Positions 1 through 8,273 of a stretch of DNA of 64,000 nt are shown piece after piece. Source of the stretch: Brucellaceae bacterium (lineage in GTDB: Bacteria > Pseudomonadota > Alphaproteobacteria > Rhizobiales > Rhizobiaceae); assembly GCA_020637775.1 (NCBI GenBank), contig JACKJV010000002.1:248001-312000 (forward strand). The letters are read 5' to 3'. The notes below the pieces were generated by a model, which searched no databases, was not told where the DNA came from, and worked only from the letters and a program-made list of their open reading frames with translations. Made by a program: the position numbers and the translations under genes. Position 1 is the stretch's first letter. Every line of letters starts with the position of its first letter.

Positions 1-1
1 T

Positions 2-421
2 TATCTCGTCGGCACGATGATCGAATTGCCGCGCGCCGCCATCCGCGCCCATGTCATTGCCGAAGTGGCCGAATTCTTCTCCTTCGGCACGAACGACCTG
101 ACACAGACGACATTCGGCATCAGCCGTGACGATTCAGCCGGCTTCCTGGAGACCTACCGCCAGAAGGGCATCATCGAACAGGATCCCTTCGTCTCGCTGG
201 ATGTGGAGGGCGTGGGCGAACTGGTGCGTATCGCGGCCGAAAAGGGCAGGGACACCCGCAAGGGCATCAAGCTGGGCATATGCGGCGAACATGGCGGCGA
301 TCCGGCGTCCATCCGCTTCTGCGAGGAGACGGGGCTGGATTACGTTTCCTGCTCGCCGTTCCGGGTGCCCATCGCCCGCCTGGCAGCCGCCCAGGCCGCC
401 ATCGCCGCACGGGCGGGCTAG
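2..421 (+). CDS. ppdK: pyruvate, phosphate dikinase, C-terminal part (cut by window edge)
   Basis: The enzyme interconverts pyruvate, ATP and phosphate with PEP, AMP and pyrophosphate in the cytoplasm. The reading frame is open from the left edge and ends in TAG at 419-421. About 139 residues remain of a protein that is usually near 890. They belong to the C-terminal PEP/pyruvate-binding barrel: [10 protein letters not shown], then [11 protein letters not shown], then the catalytic-cysteine motif CGEHGG, then the closing stretch [14 protein letters not shown]. This order is diagnostic of PPDK. The PEP synthase and PTS enzyme I paralogues have different flanks. A strong terminator follows 31 bp downstream, so this is the end of its transcript. 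Confidence 0.95.
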   Translation, partial: YLVGTMIELPRAAIRAHVIAEVAEFFSFGTNDLTQTTFGISRDDSAGFLETYRQKGIIEQDPFVSLDVEGVGELVRIAAEKGRDTRKGIKLGICGEHGGDPASIRFCEETGLDYVSCSPFRVPIARLAAAQAAIAARAG

Positions 422-451
422 GCTTCAGGCGTAACAGGAACGGGTCTGGCA

Positions 452-486
452 GCGGGCGTCCGGTTCACCGGGCGCCCGCCGTTTTT
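452..486 (+). terminator. rho-independent terminator after ppdK
   Basis: A 12-bp stem (452-463 with 468-479, one G-T wobble) closes a TTCA tetraloop. Five T residues follow at 482-486 on the plus strand. The position, just after the PPDK stop, fits transcription termination of that gene. The convergent gene ending at 494 lies on its far side. Confidence 0.8.
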
Positions 487-493
487 CCCGGTC

Positions 494-1180
494 TCATTCC
501 CAGGTCGTATAGCCGATGGTCAGGGTTTTCGGGCTGCCGCCCGAAACCGAATTCACGCGGAATTCGCTGATGCGGCCCTCATTTGTCTTGACACAGACAT
601 AGGTGCCCACCGGAACATCACGCAGCGAGATGCGATCAGGTGCCATCCGGGCGCTTCGGCAGCCCTCGTATCCGCGGTTCCGCCGGCCGCTGATGCCGAT
701 GCGCGCGCCGTTTCTTGGCACCAGATAGAGTAGGTCGCGGCTGACCGCCTGGAACCAGATGTCCGCGCCGGCCTGGGTGCGGATGCCTCGGTCCAGATCG
801 GCGACGAAGGTTTGCGGAATGTTGATCTGCCCGGTCGAAAACGTCCGGAAGCCGCGCGCGGCCTGGCTGCACTGGAAACCGAGCGGCACGGCCTGGCATG
901 TCTGGTTGGCCGGCGCATAGCGCTGGATGTTGCCAGCCTCGCCATACTGGCATTGAAGCGCGACGCGGCCGCCGATCGTCACGACCCGGGTGTTCTGCAG
1001 CGAGTTGACATGGGGCGTGCTCCACCAGTCGTTCGGCAGGGGCGAGACGACTTCACGCCGGATTTGGGCGAGCGGGCAGGTGATGTTTCGCGCCTGCGCG
1101 GCGGCGCTTGCCAGCAGGATTCCGGCAAAGGCCAGGATGAAGGCCGCCACCGCAGTTCCGCGATACGTGTCTGAAAGCAT
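494..1180 (-). CDS. secreted protein of unknown function with six cysteines
   Basis: I do not recognise a family. The 228-residue product starts at ATG 1180, preceded by GAGGGGAAC, a good ribosome binding site. It opens with a hydrophobic signal peptide, roughly residues 1-31, ending in ASAAAQA, so export is likely. The mature part holds six cysteines (in ITCPL, LQCQY, QTCQA, FQCSQ, EGCRS and YVCVK), which could form three disulfides in the periplasm. The C-terminal third contains VPVGTYVCVKTNEGRISEF. Upstream codons in the same frame were left out because they lie beyond the ribosome binding site. Confidence 0.75.
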   Translation of the reverse strand: MLSDTYRGTAVAAFILAFAGILLASAAAQARNITCPLAQIRREVVSPLPNDWWSTPHVNSLQNTRVVTIGGRVALQCQYGEAGNIQRYAPANQTCQAVPLGFQCSQAARGFRTFSTGQINIPQTFVADLDRGIRTQAGADIWFQAVSRDLLYLVPRNGARIGISGRRNRGYEGCRSARMAPDRISLRDVPVGTYVCVKTNEGRISEFRVNSVSGGSPKTLTIGYTTWE

Positions 1181-1436
1181 GTGTTCCCCTCTGTTTCTTG
1201 ATGAGTCCGGAAAAAGCAAACGGGTACAGGCGTCTGGCACAATGCAGAGGGCATGAAGCATGATGTGGATGGGGTGGATTATGATCAAATAAGCCGTGTG
1301 GAGAACCGTGCTGCGGCAGCGGCCAAGGCCTCCCCGCGCGTAGCGAATGACGCGCAGGCCAGCCGCTCCAGCCTGGCAAGGGAGCCTTCGCAAGCCCGGG
1401 CGCGCAACCGGACGGCGCCGGTTGTTCCAGCGCAGC

Positions 1437-1814
1437 CTATTCCGCGGCGCCGAGACCCAATCCGGCCAAGTGCCCGCTCAGCGCTGCATGGCTGAGCGCG
1501 AAACCGGCGAAGGCATGATCGGAATCGCTGGCATTCTCGGTGGAGACCGAAAGGCCATCGGCCGCCAGGATCACCAGCAGCACCTGCATCTCGTGGTCCT
1601 GCGCCGCCACGATGGCCGCCACGCGCTGGCAGCCTTCGCCGGAGGGACAAGGCAGGTCAAACAGCACATGCCCGCCGATGCGCGAGGCGGCTTCCCGAAC
1701 CGAATCGGCAAAGCCCTGGGCGCGGATGTCATTGATCTGAAGCGCCATTTCGAGCTCGACTTCGGCCAGCGGCGGTGCGGATGAGGGGGTGACAGGGACG
1801 GGAAGCATGTTCAT
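1437..1814 (-). CDS. small hypothetical protein
   Basis: A 125-residue protein of unknown function. The start at ATG 1814 is supported by GGAG seven bases upstream. An in-frame extension to 1991 exists but overlaps the start of the divergent ligase gene and has no binding site. The sequence is alanine-rich with alternating hydrophobic and polar segments. It has two cysteines close together (LPCPSGEGC) and no signal peptide or membrane segment. It is transcribed away from the acyl-CoA ligase gene at 1991 and could share its promoter region (1815-1990). No domain could be assigned by eye. Confidence 0.55.
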   Translation of the reverse strand: MNMLPVPVTPSSAPPLAEVELEMALQINDIRAQGFADSVREAASRIGGHVLFDLPCPSGEGCQRVAAIVAAQDHEMQVLLVILAADGLSVSTENASDSDHAFAGFALSHAALSGHLAGLGLGAAE

Positions 1815-1990
1815 CTTGCACTCCAGAACAAAAACCAGCCCGCCCGAACCCGCAATCTGGCGGCCGATCATGGCCGGTTTGTGTCCGTGGCCGGCAGAAA
1901 AGCCGGGGCAGGGGCCGCGCGCTCTGGACAAACCGGTTTTGAGGGACAAGATGTTGATAACACGCTCATACCGATCAGGGAGGAACATCA

Positions 1991-3616
1991 ATGTTGGGAC
2001 TGATGCAGGACTGGCCGCTGACCTGCAGCCGCATCCTGGACCATGCCGCGCGCCAGCATGGCAAGCAGCAGGTCGTCACGCGCTCCATCGAAGGCCCGGT
2101 CGTCACCACGACCTATGCCGACATTCACACCCGGGCGAAGAAGACCGCACAGGCACTGATGGCGGAGGGCATCCGGCCCGGTGACCGCGTCGGCACGCTG
2201 GCCTGGAACACCGCACGCCATCTGGAAGCCTGGTATGGCATCATGGGCGCCGGCGGCGTGTATCACACGCTCAACCCGCGCCTGTTTCCCGAACAGATCG
2301 CCTGGATCATGAACCATGCCGAAGACCGCATGCTGTTCACCGACCTGACCTTCCTGCCGATCGTCGAGAAGATCGCGGATCAGGTTCCCAGCCTTGGCAA
2401 GGTCGTGGTCCTGACCGACGGCGCCCACATGCCGGACACGGCGCTGAAGACCGCCGTGGCCTATGAGGACTGGATCGCCGGCCATGACGGCAATGTCGAA
2501 TGGCATGCCAACGGCGAGGGCGACGCGTCGGGCATGTGCTACACCTCCGGCACCACGGGCGATCCGAAGGGCGTGCTCTATTCGCACCGCTCCAACGTCC
2601 TTCACGCCCTGATTGCCAGCCAGAAGGACGCGCTCGACCTCGGCTCCCGCGAGGTCGTTTTGCCCGTCGTGCCCATGTTCCATGCCAACGCATGGGGCAT
2701 TGCCCACGCCGCGCCCATGGTTGGCGCCAAGCTGGTCATGCCGGGCGGCAGGATGGATGGCGAATCGATCTACGAGTTGCTCGACACCCACAAGGTGACC
2801 ATGTCGGCCGCCGTGCCGACTGTCTGGCTCATGCTGCTGCAATATCTGGAAGAAACCGGCAAGGAACTGCCCCATCTCAACCGGGTGGTGATCGGCGGCT
2901 CGGCCTGCCCGCGCGCCATGACGCAGAAGTTCCAGGACAATTACGGCGTCGATGTCATCCACGCATGGGGCATGACCGAGATGAGCCCGCTTGGCTCGCT
3001 CGGTTCGCTCAAGCCGCAATTTGCCGACCTGGAGGGAGATGCGCTTCTCGATCTCAAGGCCAAGCAGGGCTATGCGCCCTTCGGCGTGGAAATGAAGATC
3101 ACCGACGATGACAACAGGGAACTGCCGTGGGACGGCAAGACCTTCGGCCGTCTGAAAGTGCGCGGCCCTGCCATCGCCAAGGGCTATTACGGCGGCGCCG
3201 GTGCCGACCAGTTCGACGAGGAGGGCTGGTTCGACACGGGTGATGTCGCCCATATCGATGCCGATGGCTACATGCAGATCACCGACCGCTCCAAGGATGT
3301 CATCAAGTCGGGCGGCGAGTGGATTTCCTCCATTGACCTGGAAAATCTCGCTGTCGGTCACCCCGACGTGGCAGAGGCCGCCGTCATCGGCATTGCCCAT
3401 CCCAAATGGGACGAGCGCCCGCTGCTCGTTATCGTGCCGAAGCAGGGGCGGCAGCCTTCGCGGGAGGATATTCTCGCCTTCATGGATGGCAAGATCGCCA
3501 AGTGGTGGATGCCCGATGACGTGGCCTTCGTCGAGGAAATCCCCCATACGGCGACCGGCAAGATCCAGAAGACGACCCTGCGCGACCAGTTCGCCGGCTA
3601 CAAGCTCCCCGCCTGA
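1991..3616 (+). CDS. medium/long-chain acyl-CoA synthetase (AlkK/DmdB-like AMP-binding enzyme)
   Basis: This ANL-superfamily adenylating enzyme activates a carboxylic acid with ATP and joins it to CoA. The 541 residues match the length of AlkK-type medium-chain ligases and of DmdB, the methylmercaptopropionate-CoA ligase. Visible motifs are the P-loop [12 protein letters not shown] at residues 184-195, AWGMTEMSP in the A5 region, SGGEWISS, and the C-terminal catalytic lysine in TATGKIQK (Lys524). The opening [10 protein letters not shown] is typical of this subgroup. The start is set by GGGAGGAACATCA before ATG 1991. It is monocistronic, with a terminator-like hairpin at 3630. The substrate is not determined by the sequence. 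Confidence 0.9.
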   Translation: MLGLMQDWPLTCSRILDHAARQHGKQQVVTRSIEGPVVTTTYADIHTRAKKTAQALMAEGIRPGDRVGTLAWNTARHLEAWYGIMGAGGVYHTLNPRLFPEQIAWIMNHAEDRMLFTDLTFLPIVEKIADQVPSLGKVVVLTDGAHMPDTALKTAVAYEDWIAGHDGNVEWHANGEGDASGMCYTSGTTGDPKGVLYSHRSNVLHALIASQKDALDLGSREVVLPVVPMFHANAWGIAHAAPMVGAKLVMPGGRMDGESIYELLDTHKVTMSAAVPTVWLMLLQYLEETGKELPHLNRVVIGGSACPRAMTQKFQDNYGVDVIHAWGMTEMSPLGSLGSLKPQFADLEGDALLDLKAKQGYAPFGVEMKITDDDNRELPWDGKTFGRLKVRGPAIAKGYYGGAGADQFDEEGWFDTGDVAHIDADGYMQITDRSKDVIKSGGEWISSIDLENLAVGHPDVAEAAVIGIAHPKWDERPLLVIVPKQGRQPSREDILAFMDGKIAKWWMPDDVAFVEEIPHTATGKIQKTTLRDQFAGYKLPA

Positions 3617-3629
3617 GGGGAAAACGCCT

Positions 3630-3658
3630 GACGGCGCGGCTCTGGCAGCCGCGCCGTC
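3630..3658 (+). terminator. GC-rich hairpin after acyl-CoA ligase
   Basis: A perfect 12-bp inverted repeat (3630-3641 with 3647-3658) encloses the five-base loop CTGGC, 14 bp after the ligase stop. There is no T run after it, so it may be a weak terminator or an mRNA 3' stabiliser. Confidence 0.5.
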
Positions 3659-3699
3659 GGGTGGAAGAATGCGATGGGGGAAGGCGCGAGGCAGCCGAC

Positions 3700-4479
3700 A
3701 TGACGGGTTACTATGACCGGCCGGTTTCGCCCTTGGGCGACTGGTCCCGCTTCCTTGCCCGTCTGGCATTGGTGATGTTCATCATCGCGGGCCTCGCCCA
3801 TCGCTATGGCCTGATGGAAACCGTCGGCTTTTTCTGGGTGCTGGGCTTCATTTGCCTTCTGGCCATCACGGCGCTGGTGATCGCGCTCCTGGCCTTTCAG
3901 AGGCTCTGGCGCGCCGGTGCGCGCGGCGGCCGCGCTGCCGCGGCAGGCCTGATCCTGTCGCTGATCGTGCTGGCACCCTTCGCGGTCTCGGCCTGGCGTG
4001 CCGCCGCCCTGCCTGCCCTGAACGACATCTCCACCGACCGGAGCGATCCGCCCCGGTTCTTCATTGCGCCCGGTCTGCGCGGGGAGGGGCAGAACGAGAT
4101 CGCCACGCCGTCCCCGCAGGAGATCGAGGCGGCCGCACGGGCTTACCCGGCAGCGACCGGCCGCCGCTACGATGCCGCGCCCGACCGCGTCCTGCGGGCT
4201 GTCACCAATGTCATGGCGGACAATCGCTGGCAGGTGCTGTCGCGAAAGGGGGTTCCGCAGGAAACCCCGGAATTGCTGGTCGAGGCCCGGGCCAGCACGT
4301 TTTTCTTTGCCTTTCCGGTCGATGTTGTCGTGCGCATTTCCGACGAGGACGAATCCACCTATGTCGACATGCGCTCGGCATCCGTTTTCGCCAGACATGA
4401 CCTGGGCGACAATGCCCGGCGCATCGAAGCCTTCATGAATGCGCTGGATGCCGAAATGCTGACCCTGGCGGGCACCTGA
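3700..4479 (+). CDS. DUF1499 family membrane protein
   Basis: A 259-residue protein with two N-terminal membrane segments (about residues 15-35 and 40-66), a third hydrophobic stretch near residue 85, then a soluble DUF1499-like domain. That domain contains YDAAPDRVLRAV, NRWQVLSR and the closing RIEAFMNALDAEM. Members occur widely in proteobacteria and have no defined biochemical role. The start at ATG 3700 was chosen because it begins just before the first membrane segment. An in-frame GTG at 3661 would add 13 polar residues inside the upstream hairpin. It converges on the MBL hydrolase gene, with six bases between the two stops. Confidence 0.8.
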   Translation: MTGYYDRPVSPLGDWSRFLARLALVMFIIAGLAHRYGLMETVGFFWVLGFICLLAITALVIALLAFQRLWRAGARGGRAAAAGLILSLIVLAPFAVSAWRAAALPALNDISTDRSDPPRFFIAPGLRGEGQNEIATPSPQEIEAAARAYPAATGRRYDAAPDRVLRAVTNVMADNRWQVLSRKGVPQETPELLVEARASTFFFAFPVDVVVRISDEDESTYVDMRSASVFARHDLGDNARRIEAFMNALDAEMLTLAGT

Positions 4480-4485
4480 GCCCGT

Positions 4486-5391
4486 TCAGGCGGGAATGAA
4501 AACGCCGTCGATCGCCGGCGGGCCGTCCGTCTGCACCGCCCCACGCGCCACCAGATCTTCCAGATGCGCCAGCACCGAAAGGCCGGCCGCCCCGTGCAGG
4601 CGCGGATCCGTATCGCGGTAAATCTTGGTGACCATGCCGGCAATCGTCCGGTCGCCGGCCCTGAGCCTTTCCAGGATGGCCCGTTCGCGCATGCGCCGGT
4701 GCGTGCGCAGACCACGCAGGAATTGCGCCGGCCGCGTCACCGGTCCGCCATGGCCGGGCAGGTAGAGCCTGTCGTCGCGCTGCATCAGTGCCTCCAGCGA
4801 GGCCATGAAATCGGCCATGGCGCCATCGGGCGGCGCCACGATGGTCGTGGCCCAGGCCATCACGTGATCGGCAGAAAACAGGATGCCCGTCTCTTCGAGC
4901 CCGAAAGCGGCATGGTTGGCCGTGTGGCCCGGCGTGTGAACGGCCCGGATCGCCCAGCCGTCGCCTTCGATCACCGCGCCATCGGCCATGCGGATATCCG
5001 GGTCGAAATCCGTGTCGGCGCTGGCGTCGAGCGGGTTGACCTCGCCGATATTGAGCGGGCGGGCAGGCCGGTGCGGGCCTTCAGCGGCAATGGTGGCCCC
5101 GGTCGCCGCGGCAAGGCGGCGAGCCAGCGGCGAATGGTCCTTGTGGGTGTGGCTGACGAAGATGTGGCTGACCGGCCGCCCCGCGATGGCCTCCATGAGC
5201 GTCTGGAAATGCGCCTCGTTTTCCGGCCCGGGATCGATGACGGCCAACGTGTCACGGCCGACAATGTAGCTGTTGGTGCCGTGAAAGGTGAACGGCCCCG
5301 GATTGTTGACCGTGACGCGCAGGACATCCGTGGCGACCGGTACGGCCTCGCCATGAGCCGGTTCGAAGTCCCGGTTGAGATCCAGTTCCAT
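4486..5391 (-). CDS. MBL-fold metallo-hydrolase (beta-lactamase 2-like)
   Basis: A cytoplasmic metallo-beta-lactamase-fold hydrolase of about 301 residues. The metal-binding signature HTHKDH is followed by the second histidine in HTPGHTANH, the bridging aspartate in FSADHVM, and the late histidine in LPGHGGPV. A C-terminal helical winged-helix-like segment follows (about 70 residues, ending DGVFIPA), as in the LACTB2/glyoxalase II-like family. ATG 5391 lies nine bases after AAGGA. ATG 5397 lies only three bases after it and is less likely. An in-frame start at 5439 is also possible. The substrate is unknown. Confidence 0.85.
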   Translation of the reverse strand: MELDLNRDFEPAHGEAVPVATDVLRVTVNNPGPFTFHGTNSYIVGRDTLAVIDPGPENEAHFQTLMEAIAGRPVSHIFVSHTHKDHSPLARRLAAATGATIAAEGPHRPARPLNIGEVNPLDASADTDFDPDIRMADGAVIEGDGWAIRAVHTPGHTANHAAFGLEETGILFSADHVMAWATTIVAPPDGAMADFMASLEALMQRDDRLYLPGHGGPVTRPAQFLRGLRTHRRMRERAILERLRAGDRTIAGMVTKIYRDTDPRLHGAAGLSVLAHLEDLVARGAVQTDGPPAIDGVFIPA

Positions 5392-5520
5392 GCGCATGCG
5401 TCCTTCGGCAATTGTCCGGGGATCGCGCCCCTTGTGCATTGCCGCATAGCACGTCAGAATTTATACGCAAACATGCGAGGTTCTGCTTCGCTGTCCACGC
5501 AATGCCAAAAAGGAAAATCG

Positions 5521-6102
5521 ATGTCCGCATCCCTGTCCGACCGTTCACTGGCAGCCGCCGCGCTTCCCGGCGCTGGTGCCGCCCGCCTTGCCGCCCAGGC
5601 CGGGCTCGTCATCGCCGGTTCGCTGCTGATCGCCGCCGCCGCCCATGTCAAGGTTCCCTTCTGGCCCGTGCCGATGACGCTGCAGACGCTGGCCATCTTC
5701 GCCATCGCCGCCGCCTATGGCCGCAATCTGGCCGTTGCCACGCTGCTGGCCTATCTGGCGCAGGGCGCCGTCGGCATGCCTGTCTTCACCGGCGGCGCGG
5801 GTGCCGCCTACATGGCCGGCCCGACCGGCGGCTACCTGGCGGGCTTCCTCGTGGCCGCCGCGATGATCGGCGCCGCGGCCGACCGTGGCTGGACGGCCCG
5901 CCCGGTCGCCCTGTTCGGTGCCATGCTGGCCGGTGAGGCGGTGATCCTGGCGCTCGGCGCGGCATGGCTCGCCGTGCTCTTCGGCGCGGAAAAGGCGCTG
6001 GCCTTCGGCGTCGGCCCCTTCATCGTCGCCGACGTGGTCAAGGCGGCGCTCGCCGCCGCCCTCGTGCCTGCGCTTGGCGCGCTCCTCGCCCGCTTTCGCT
6101 GA
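5521..6102 (+). CDS. bioY: biotin transporter BioY
   Basis: BioY is the substrate-binding membrane component of the energy-coupling-factor biotin transporter. The 193-residue product is almost entirely hydrophobic, with about six membrane helices. It shows the family motifs VPFWPVPMTLQT near residue 46 and the GGxGxxYMxGPTGGYLxGF stretch near residues 91-111. No bioM/bioN (EcfA/EcfT) genes adjoin, so it acts alone or with modules encoded elsewhere. Upstream, 5440-5520 shows no clear BioR palindrome. It ends at a bidirectional terminator. Confidence 0.93.
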   Translation: MSASLSDRSLAAAALPGAGAARLAAQAGLVIAGSLLIAAAAHVKVPFWPVPMTLQTLAIFAIAAAYGRNLAVATLLAYLAQGAVGMPVFTGGAGAAYMAGPTGGYLAGFLVAAAMIGAAADRGWTARPVALFGAMLAGEAVILALGAAWLAVLFGAEKALAFGVGPFIVADVVKAALAAALVPALGALLARFR

Positions 6103-6133
6103 TCGCGCGCCGGCCTGACCGGCAAGAACAGAC

Positions 6134-6168
6134 AAGGGCCGCGTTTCCAGGTGAAACGCGGCCTTTTC
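6134..6168. terminator. bidirectional rho-independent terminator
   Basis: A perfect 11-bp stem (6137-6147 with 6153-6163) encloses a five-base loop. It is extended by A-T pairs, so a T run ends it on both strands: TTTT at 6164-6167 on plus, and T residues opposite 6134-6135 on minus. It sits between convergent bioY and the glycosyltransferase gene at 6167 and can serve both. Confidence 0.8.
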
Positions 6169-7156
6169 AGTTTAAGGGCTTCGGCCGCCGCCGCAAATGC
6201 GCGGCCAGCGCCACGCCCGCGCCAAGCCCGGCAAGGCCGCCGGCCATCGAGACAAACCCGTCCGCCGCGATCGCCGCATGAGCGGCAAGGCCGCAGGCGA
6301 GCGCGCACAGCGCCACGCGGCCCACAATGGCGGGCACCGTCATGCCGGCCCGGAAGGCGCGCTGATAGGCGTGTTCGGAATGCGATTTCAGGATGTTCTT
6401 GCCCTCCGCCAGCCGCTGCAAAAGCGTCCAGACGGAATCGGCGAAGTAATAGCCGAACGGGGCCAGTGCCGCCGCTGGGGCCTGTTCGGCAAGCGCCAGC
6501 AGCGCCCAGCCGGCGAGCATGCCGAGCGGCAGGCTGCCGCTGTCACCGAGAAACACCTTCGCTGGCGGGCGGTTGTGCAGCGCGAACCCGGCCAGCGCGC
6601 CCGCGCCCGCCAGCGTGGCCATGGCCGCATCGGTTGATCCGCCAGCGACCAGCAGCAGAGAGCTGCAAAAAGCGAGCGGCAGCCCCGCGCCGGCAACGGT
6701 CATCAGGTCCAGCCCGTCCATGAAATTGACCATGTTGATGGTCCACACGAGAAACAGCACGGCGGCGATGTCGCCCGCCAGCGGCGGCACGACGTCCGGC
6801 AGCGGCAGGGCGGGCCGCACCAGCGCGACAAGACCCGCCGCGGCCCCGATCTGCACGCCCAGCCGCACGGCCACGCCCAGCGGGCGGTGGTCGTCGGCCA
6901 TGCCGGCCAGCCACAGAGCCAGGAAGGGCAGGGCGATCCATGCATCCCCGCCCTGAAGGAAGGCCACGGCGAACAGCGCGGCAGGCACCACGGCCAGACC
7001 GCCGATCTGGCGCGGCGTTCCGGCATGGTTCGACCGGTCCGAACGGCCCGCGGCCAGGAAGGACGCCGCAAGCAGGCGCCGCAGAACCGCCAGCAGCAGG
7101 ACGCTGGCCAAGGCGGCAAGCCCGGCAATGGCCAGTGTGTTTGTCATCTCCGGCAT
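6167..7156 (-). CDS. polyprenyl-phosphate sugar-1-phosphate transferase (WecA/MraY/WbpL/WreU-like)
   Basis: A family 4 glycosyltransferase that starts glycan assembly by moving a sugar-1-phosphate from UDP-sugar to undecaprenyl phosphate. About 329 residues with ten or so membrane helices. Diagnostic loops are MADDHRPLG (the Mg-binding DD motif), NMVNFMDGLDLM, FLGDSGSLPLG, and the late cytoplasmic loop HSEHAYQRAF, which resembles the loop of WbpL/WecA rather than MraY. The neighbours, an epimerase/reductase and a WbpM-like dehydratase, match the wbpV-wbpL-wbpM set of Pseudomonas and wreQ-wreU-wreV of Rhizobium etli, so the likely substrate is UDP-QuiNAc or UDP-FucNAc (inference). The start could also be 7147 or 7204. 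Confidence 0.88.
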   Translation of the reverse strand: MPEMTNTLAIAGLAALASVLLLAVLRRLLAASFLAAGRSDRSNHAGTPRQIGGLAVVPAALFAVAFLQGGDAWIALPFLALWLAGMADDHRPLGVAVRLGVQIGAAAGLVALVRPALPLPDVVPPLAGDIAAVLFLVWTINMVNFMDGLDLMTVAGAGLPLAFCSSLLLVAGGSTDAAMATLAGAGALAGFALHNRPPAKVFLGDSGSLPLGMLAGWALLALAEQAPAAALAPFGYYFADSVWTLLQRLAEGKNILKSHSEHAYQRAFRAGMTVPAIVGRVALCALACGLAAHAAIAADGFVSMAGGLAGLGAGVALAAHLRRRPKPLN

Positions 7157-7296
7157 GCGGTCTCTGGCGGCCCGTATGGTGTTCCGGCCGGTCCCTTGTT
7201 TCAATTGCGCAATCCCTTACCACAACCGGCGCGCCTTGTGGTATCCGGGATGTCGGGCGGCGCCCGGCCCGCACGAGGAAACGGAACCGGAGAACC

Positions 7297-8241
7297 ATGC
7301 GGATATTTCTGACCGGGGCAGGAGGCTTTTCAGGCGGCACGATTGCCGATGCACTTGTCGGCGCCGGCCATGACGTCACCGCCCTGCTGCGCAAACCGCG
7401 CCCCGATATCGCCGCGCGCGCGCTGTTCGCCGATCTGACCCGGCCTGCTGAATGGGAATCGGTGCTGGAGGGGCAGGATGCGGTGGTGCATCTGGCCGCA
7501 TTCAATCCCTCGCGCCTGTCACGCGCGGCGGGCGACGAGGCGGCCATGCAGGCGGTCAATGTCGATGCCACAGCCGCTCTTGCCCGCGCAGCCGCCCGGG
7601 CGGGCGTCACACGCTTTCTCTTCGCCAGTTCCGTGCGCGTCTATGGCGCCGGCACGGACGTGCCCTTTCGCGAAAGCGACCCGCTTCGCCCCGATGATCC
7701 CTATGCGCGCTCGAAAGTGGCGGCCGAGGCTGCGCTGCGAAACGCCTTTCATGGCGAAGGACGTGCATTGGCGATCCTGCGCCTGCCGGTCGTGTATGGC
7801 CCGCACCGTGGCGGTTGGCTGGGACTGGCCACCCGCTTGGGCCGGCGTGGCTGGCTGTTGCCGGAGGTGCTGGCGCAAGCGCCGAAATCGGTTCTCAATC
7901 GTGAAAACCTTGCAAGCGCCATTGCCGCCTTGTCGGCCGAGGGCAGCCGGGCGGCGAATGGCACGTTCAACCTTGCCGATGATGGCATCACATCGCTGGG
8001 CGAGATCGGGCGCCTGGCCGGCCGGTGGGCAGGGCGCCAGCGCCTGCACACCCTTCCGGGCCTGCCTGCCGCGTGGTGGGATGGCGTGCCGCTGCTTGGA
8101 CAGGCGCTCAGCCATGCACGCAAACCCTGCATGGTGGATACGGCCCGCTTCACCGCACAAACCGGCTGGCATCCGCCCGTCGCCCTTGCCGACGGCCTGG
8201 TCCGGGCCTTCGCACCGCCTGAGGCTCGCCAGCGCCTGTGA
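7297..8241 (+). CDS. NAD-dependent epimerase/dehydratase family sugar reductase (WbpV/WreQ-like)
   Basis: An extended SDR of 314 residues. The N-terminal nucleotide-binding motif is TGAGGFSGG (residues 6-14). SSVRVYG follows, then the catalytic YARSK motif (tyrosine and lysine in DDPYARSKVAAE). In the wbp and wre systems a protein of this type reduces the 4-keto sugar made by a WbpM-like dehydratase to UDP-FucNAc or UDP-QuiNAc. The adjacency here suggests the same (inference). The start ATG 7297 follows GGAG; the long in-frame extension upstream is antisense to the transferase gene and was rejected. It converges on the dehydratase gene with 32 bp between stops. Confidence 0.83.
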   Translation: MRIFLTGAGGFSGGTIADALVGAGHDVTALLRKPRPDIAARALFADLTRPAEWESVLEGQDAVVHLAAFNPSRLSRAAGDEAAMQAVNVDATAALARAAARAGVTRFLFASSVRVYGAGTDVPFRESDPLRPDDPYARSKVAAEAALRNAFHGEGRALAILRLPVVYGPHRGGWLGLATRLGRRGWLLPEVLAQAPKSVLNRENLASAIAALSAEGSRAANGTFNLADDGITSLGEIGRLAGRWAGRQRLHTLPGLPAAWWDGVPLLGQALSHARKPCMVDTARFTAQTGWHPPVALADGLVRAFAPPEARQRL

Positions 8242-8273
8242 CCGGTGCCGGTTCGCGCCCGTCGGAAACCGCT

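Noticed and set aside
1988..3769. 593-codon minus-strand open frame
   Set aside because: Antisense shadow of the acyl-CoA ligase gene, which has full family motifs on the plus strand.
5440..5520. BioR binding site or biotin-related riboswitch before bioY
   Set aside because: No TTATctATAA-like palindrome or conserved RNA structure could be seen in the 81 bp.
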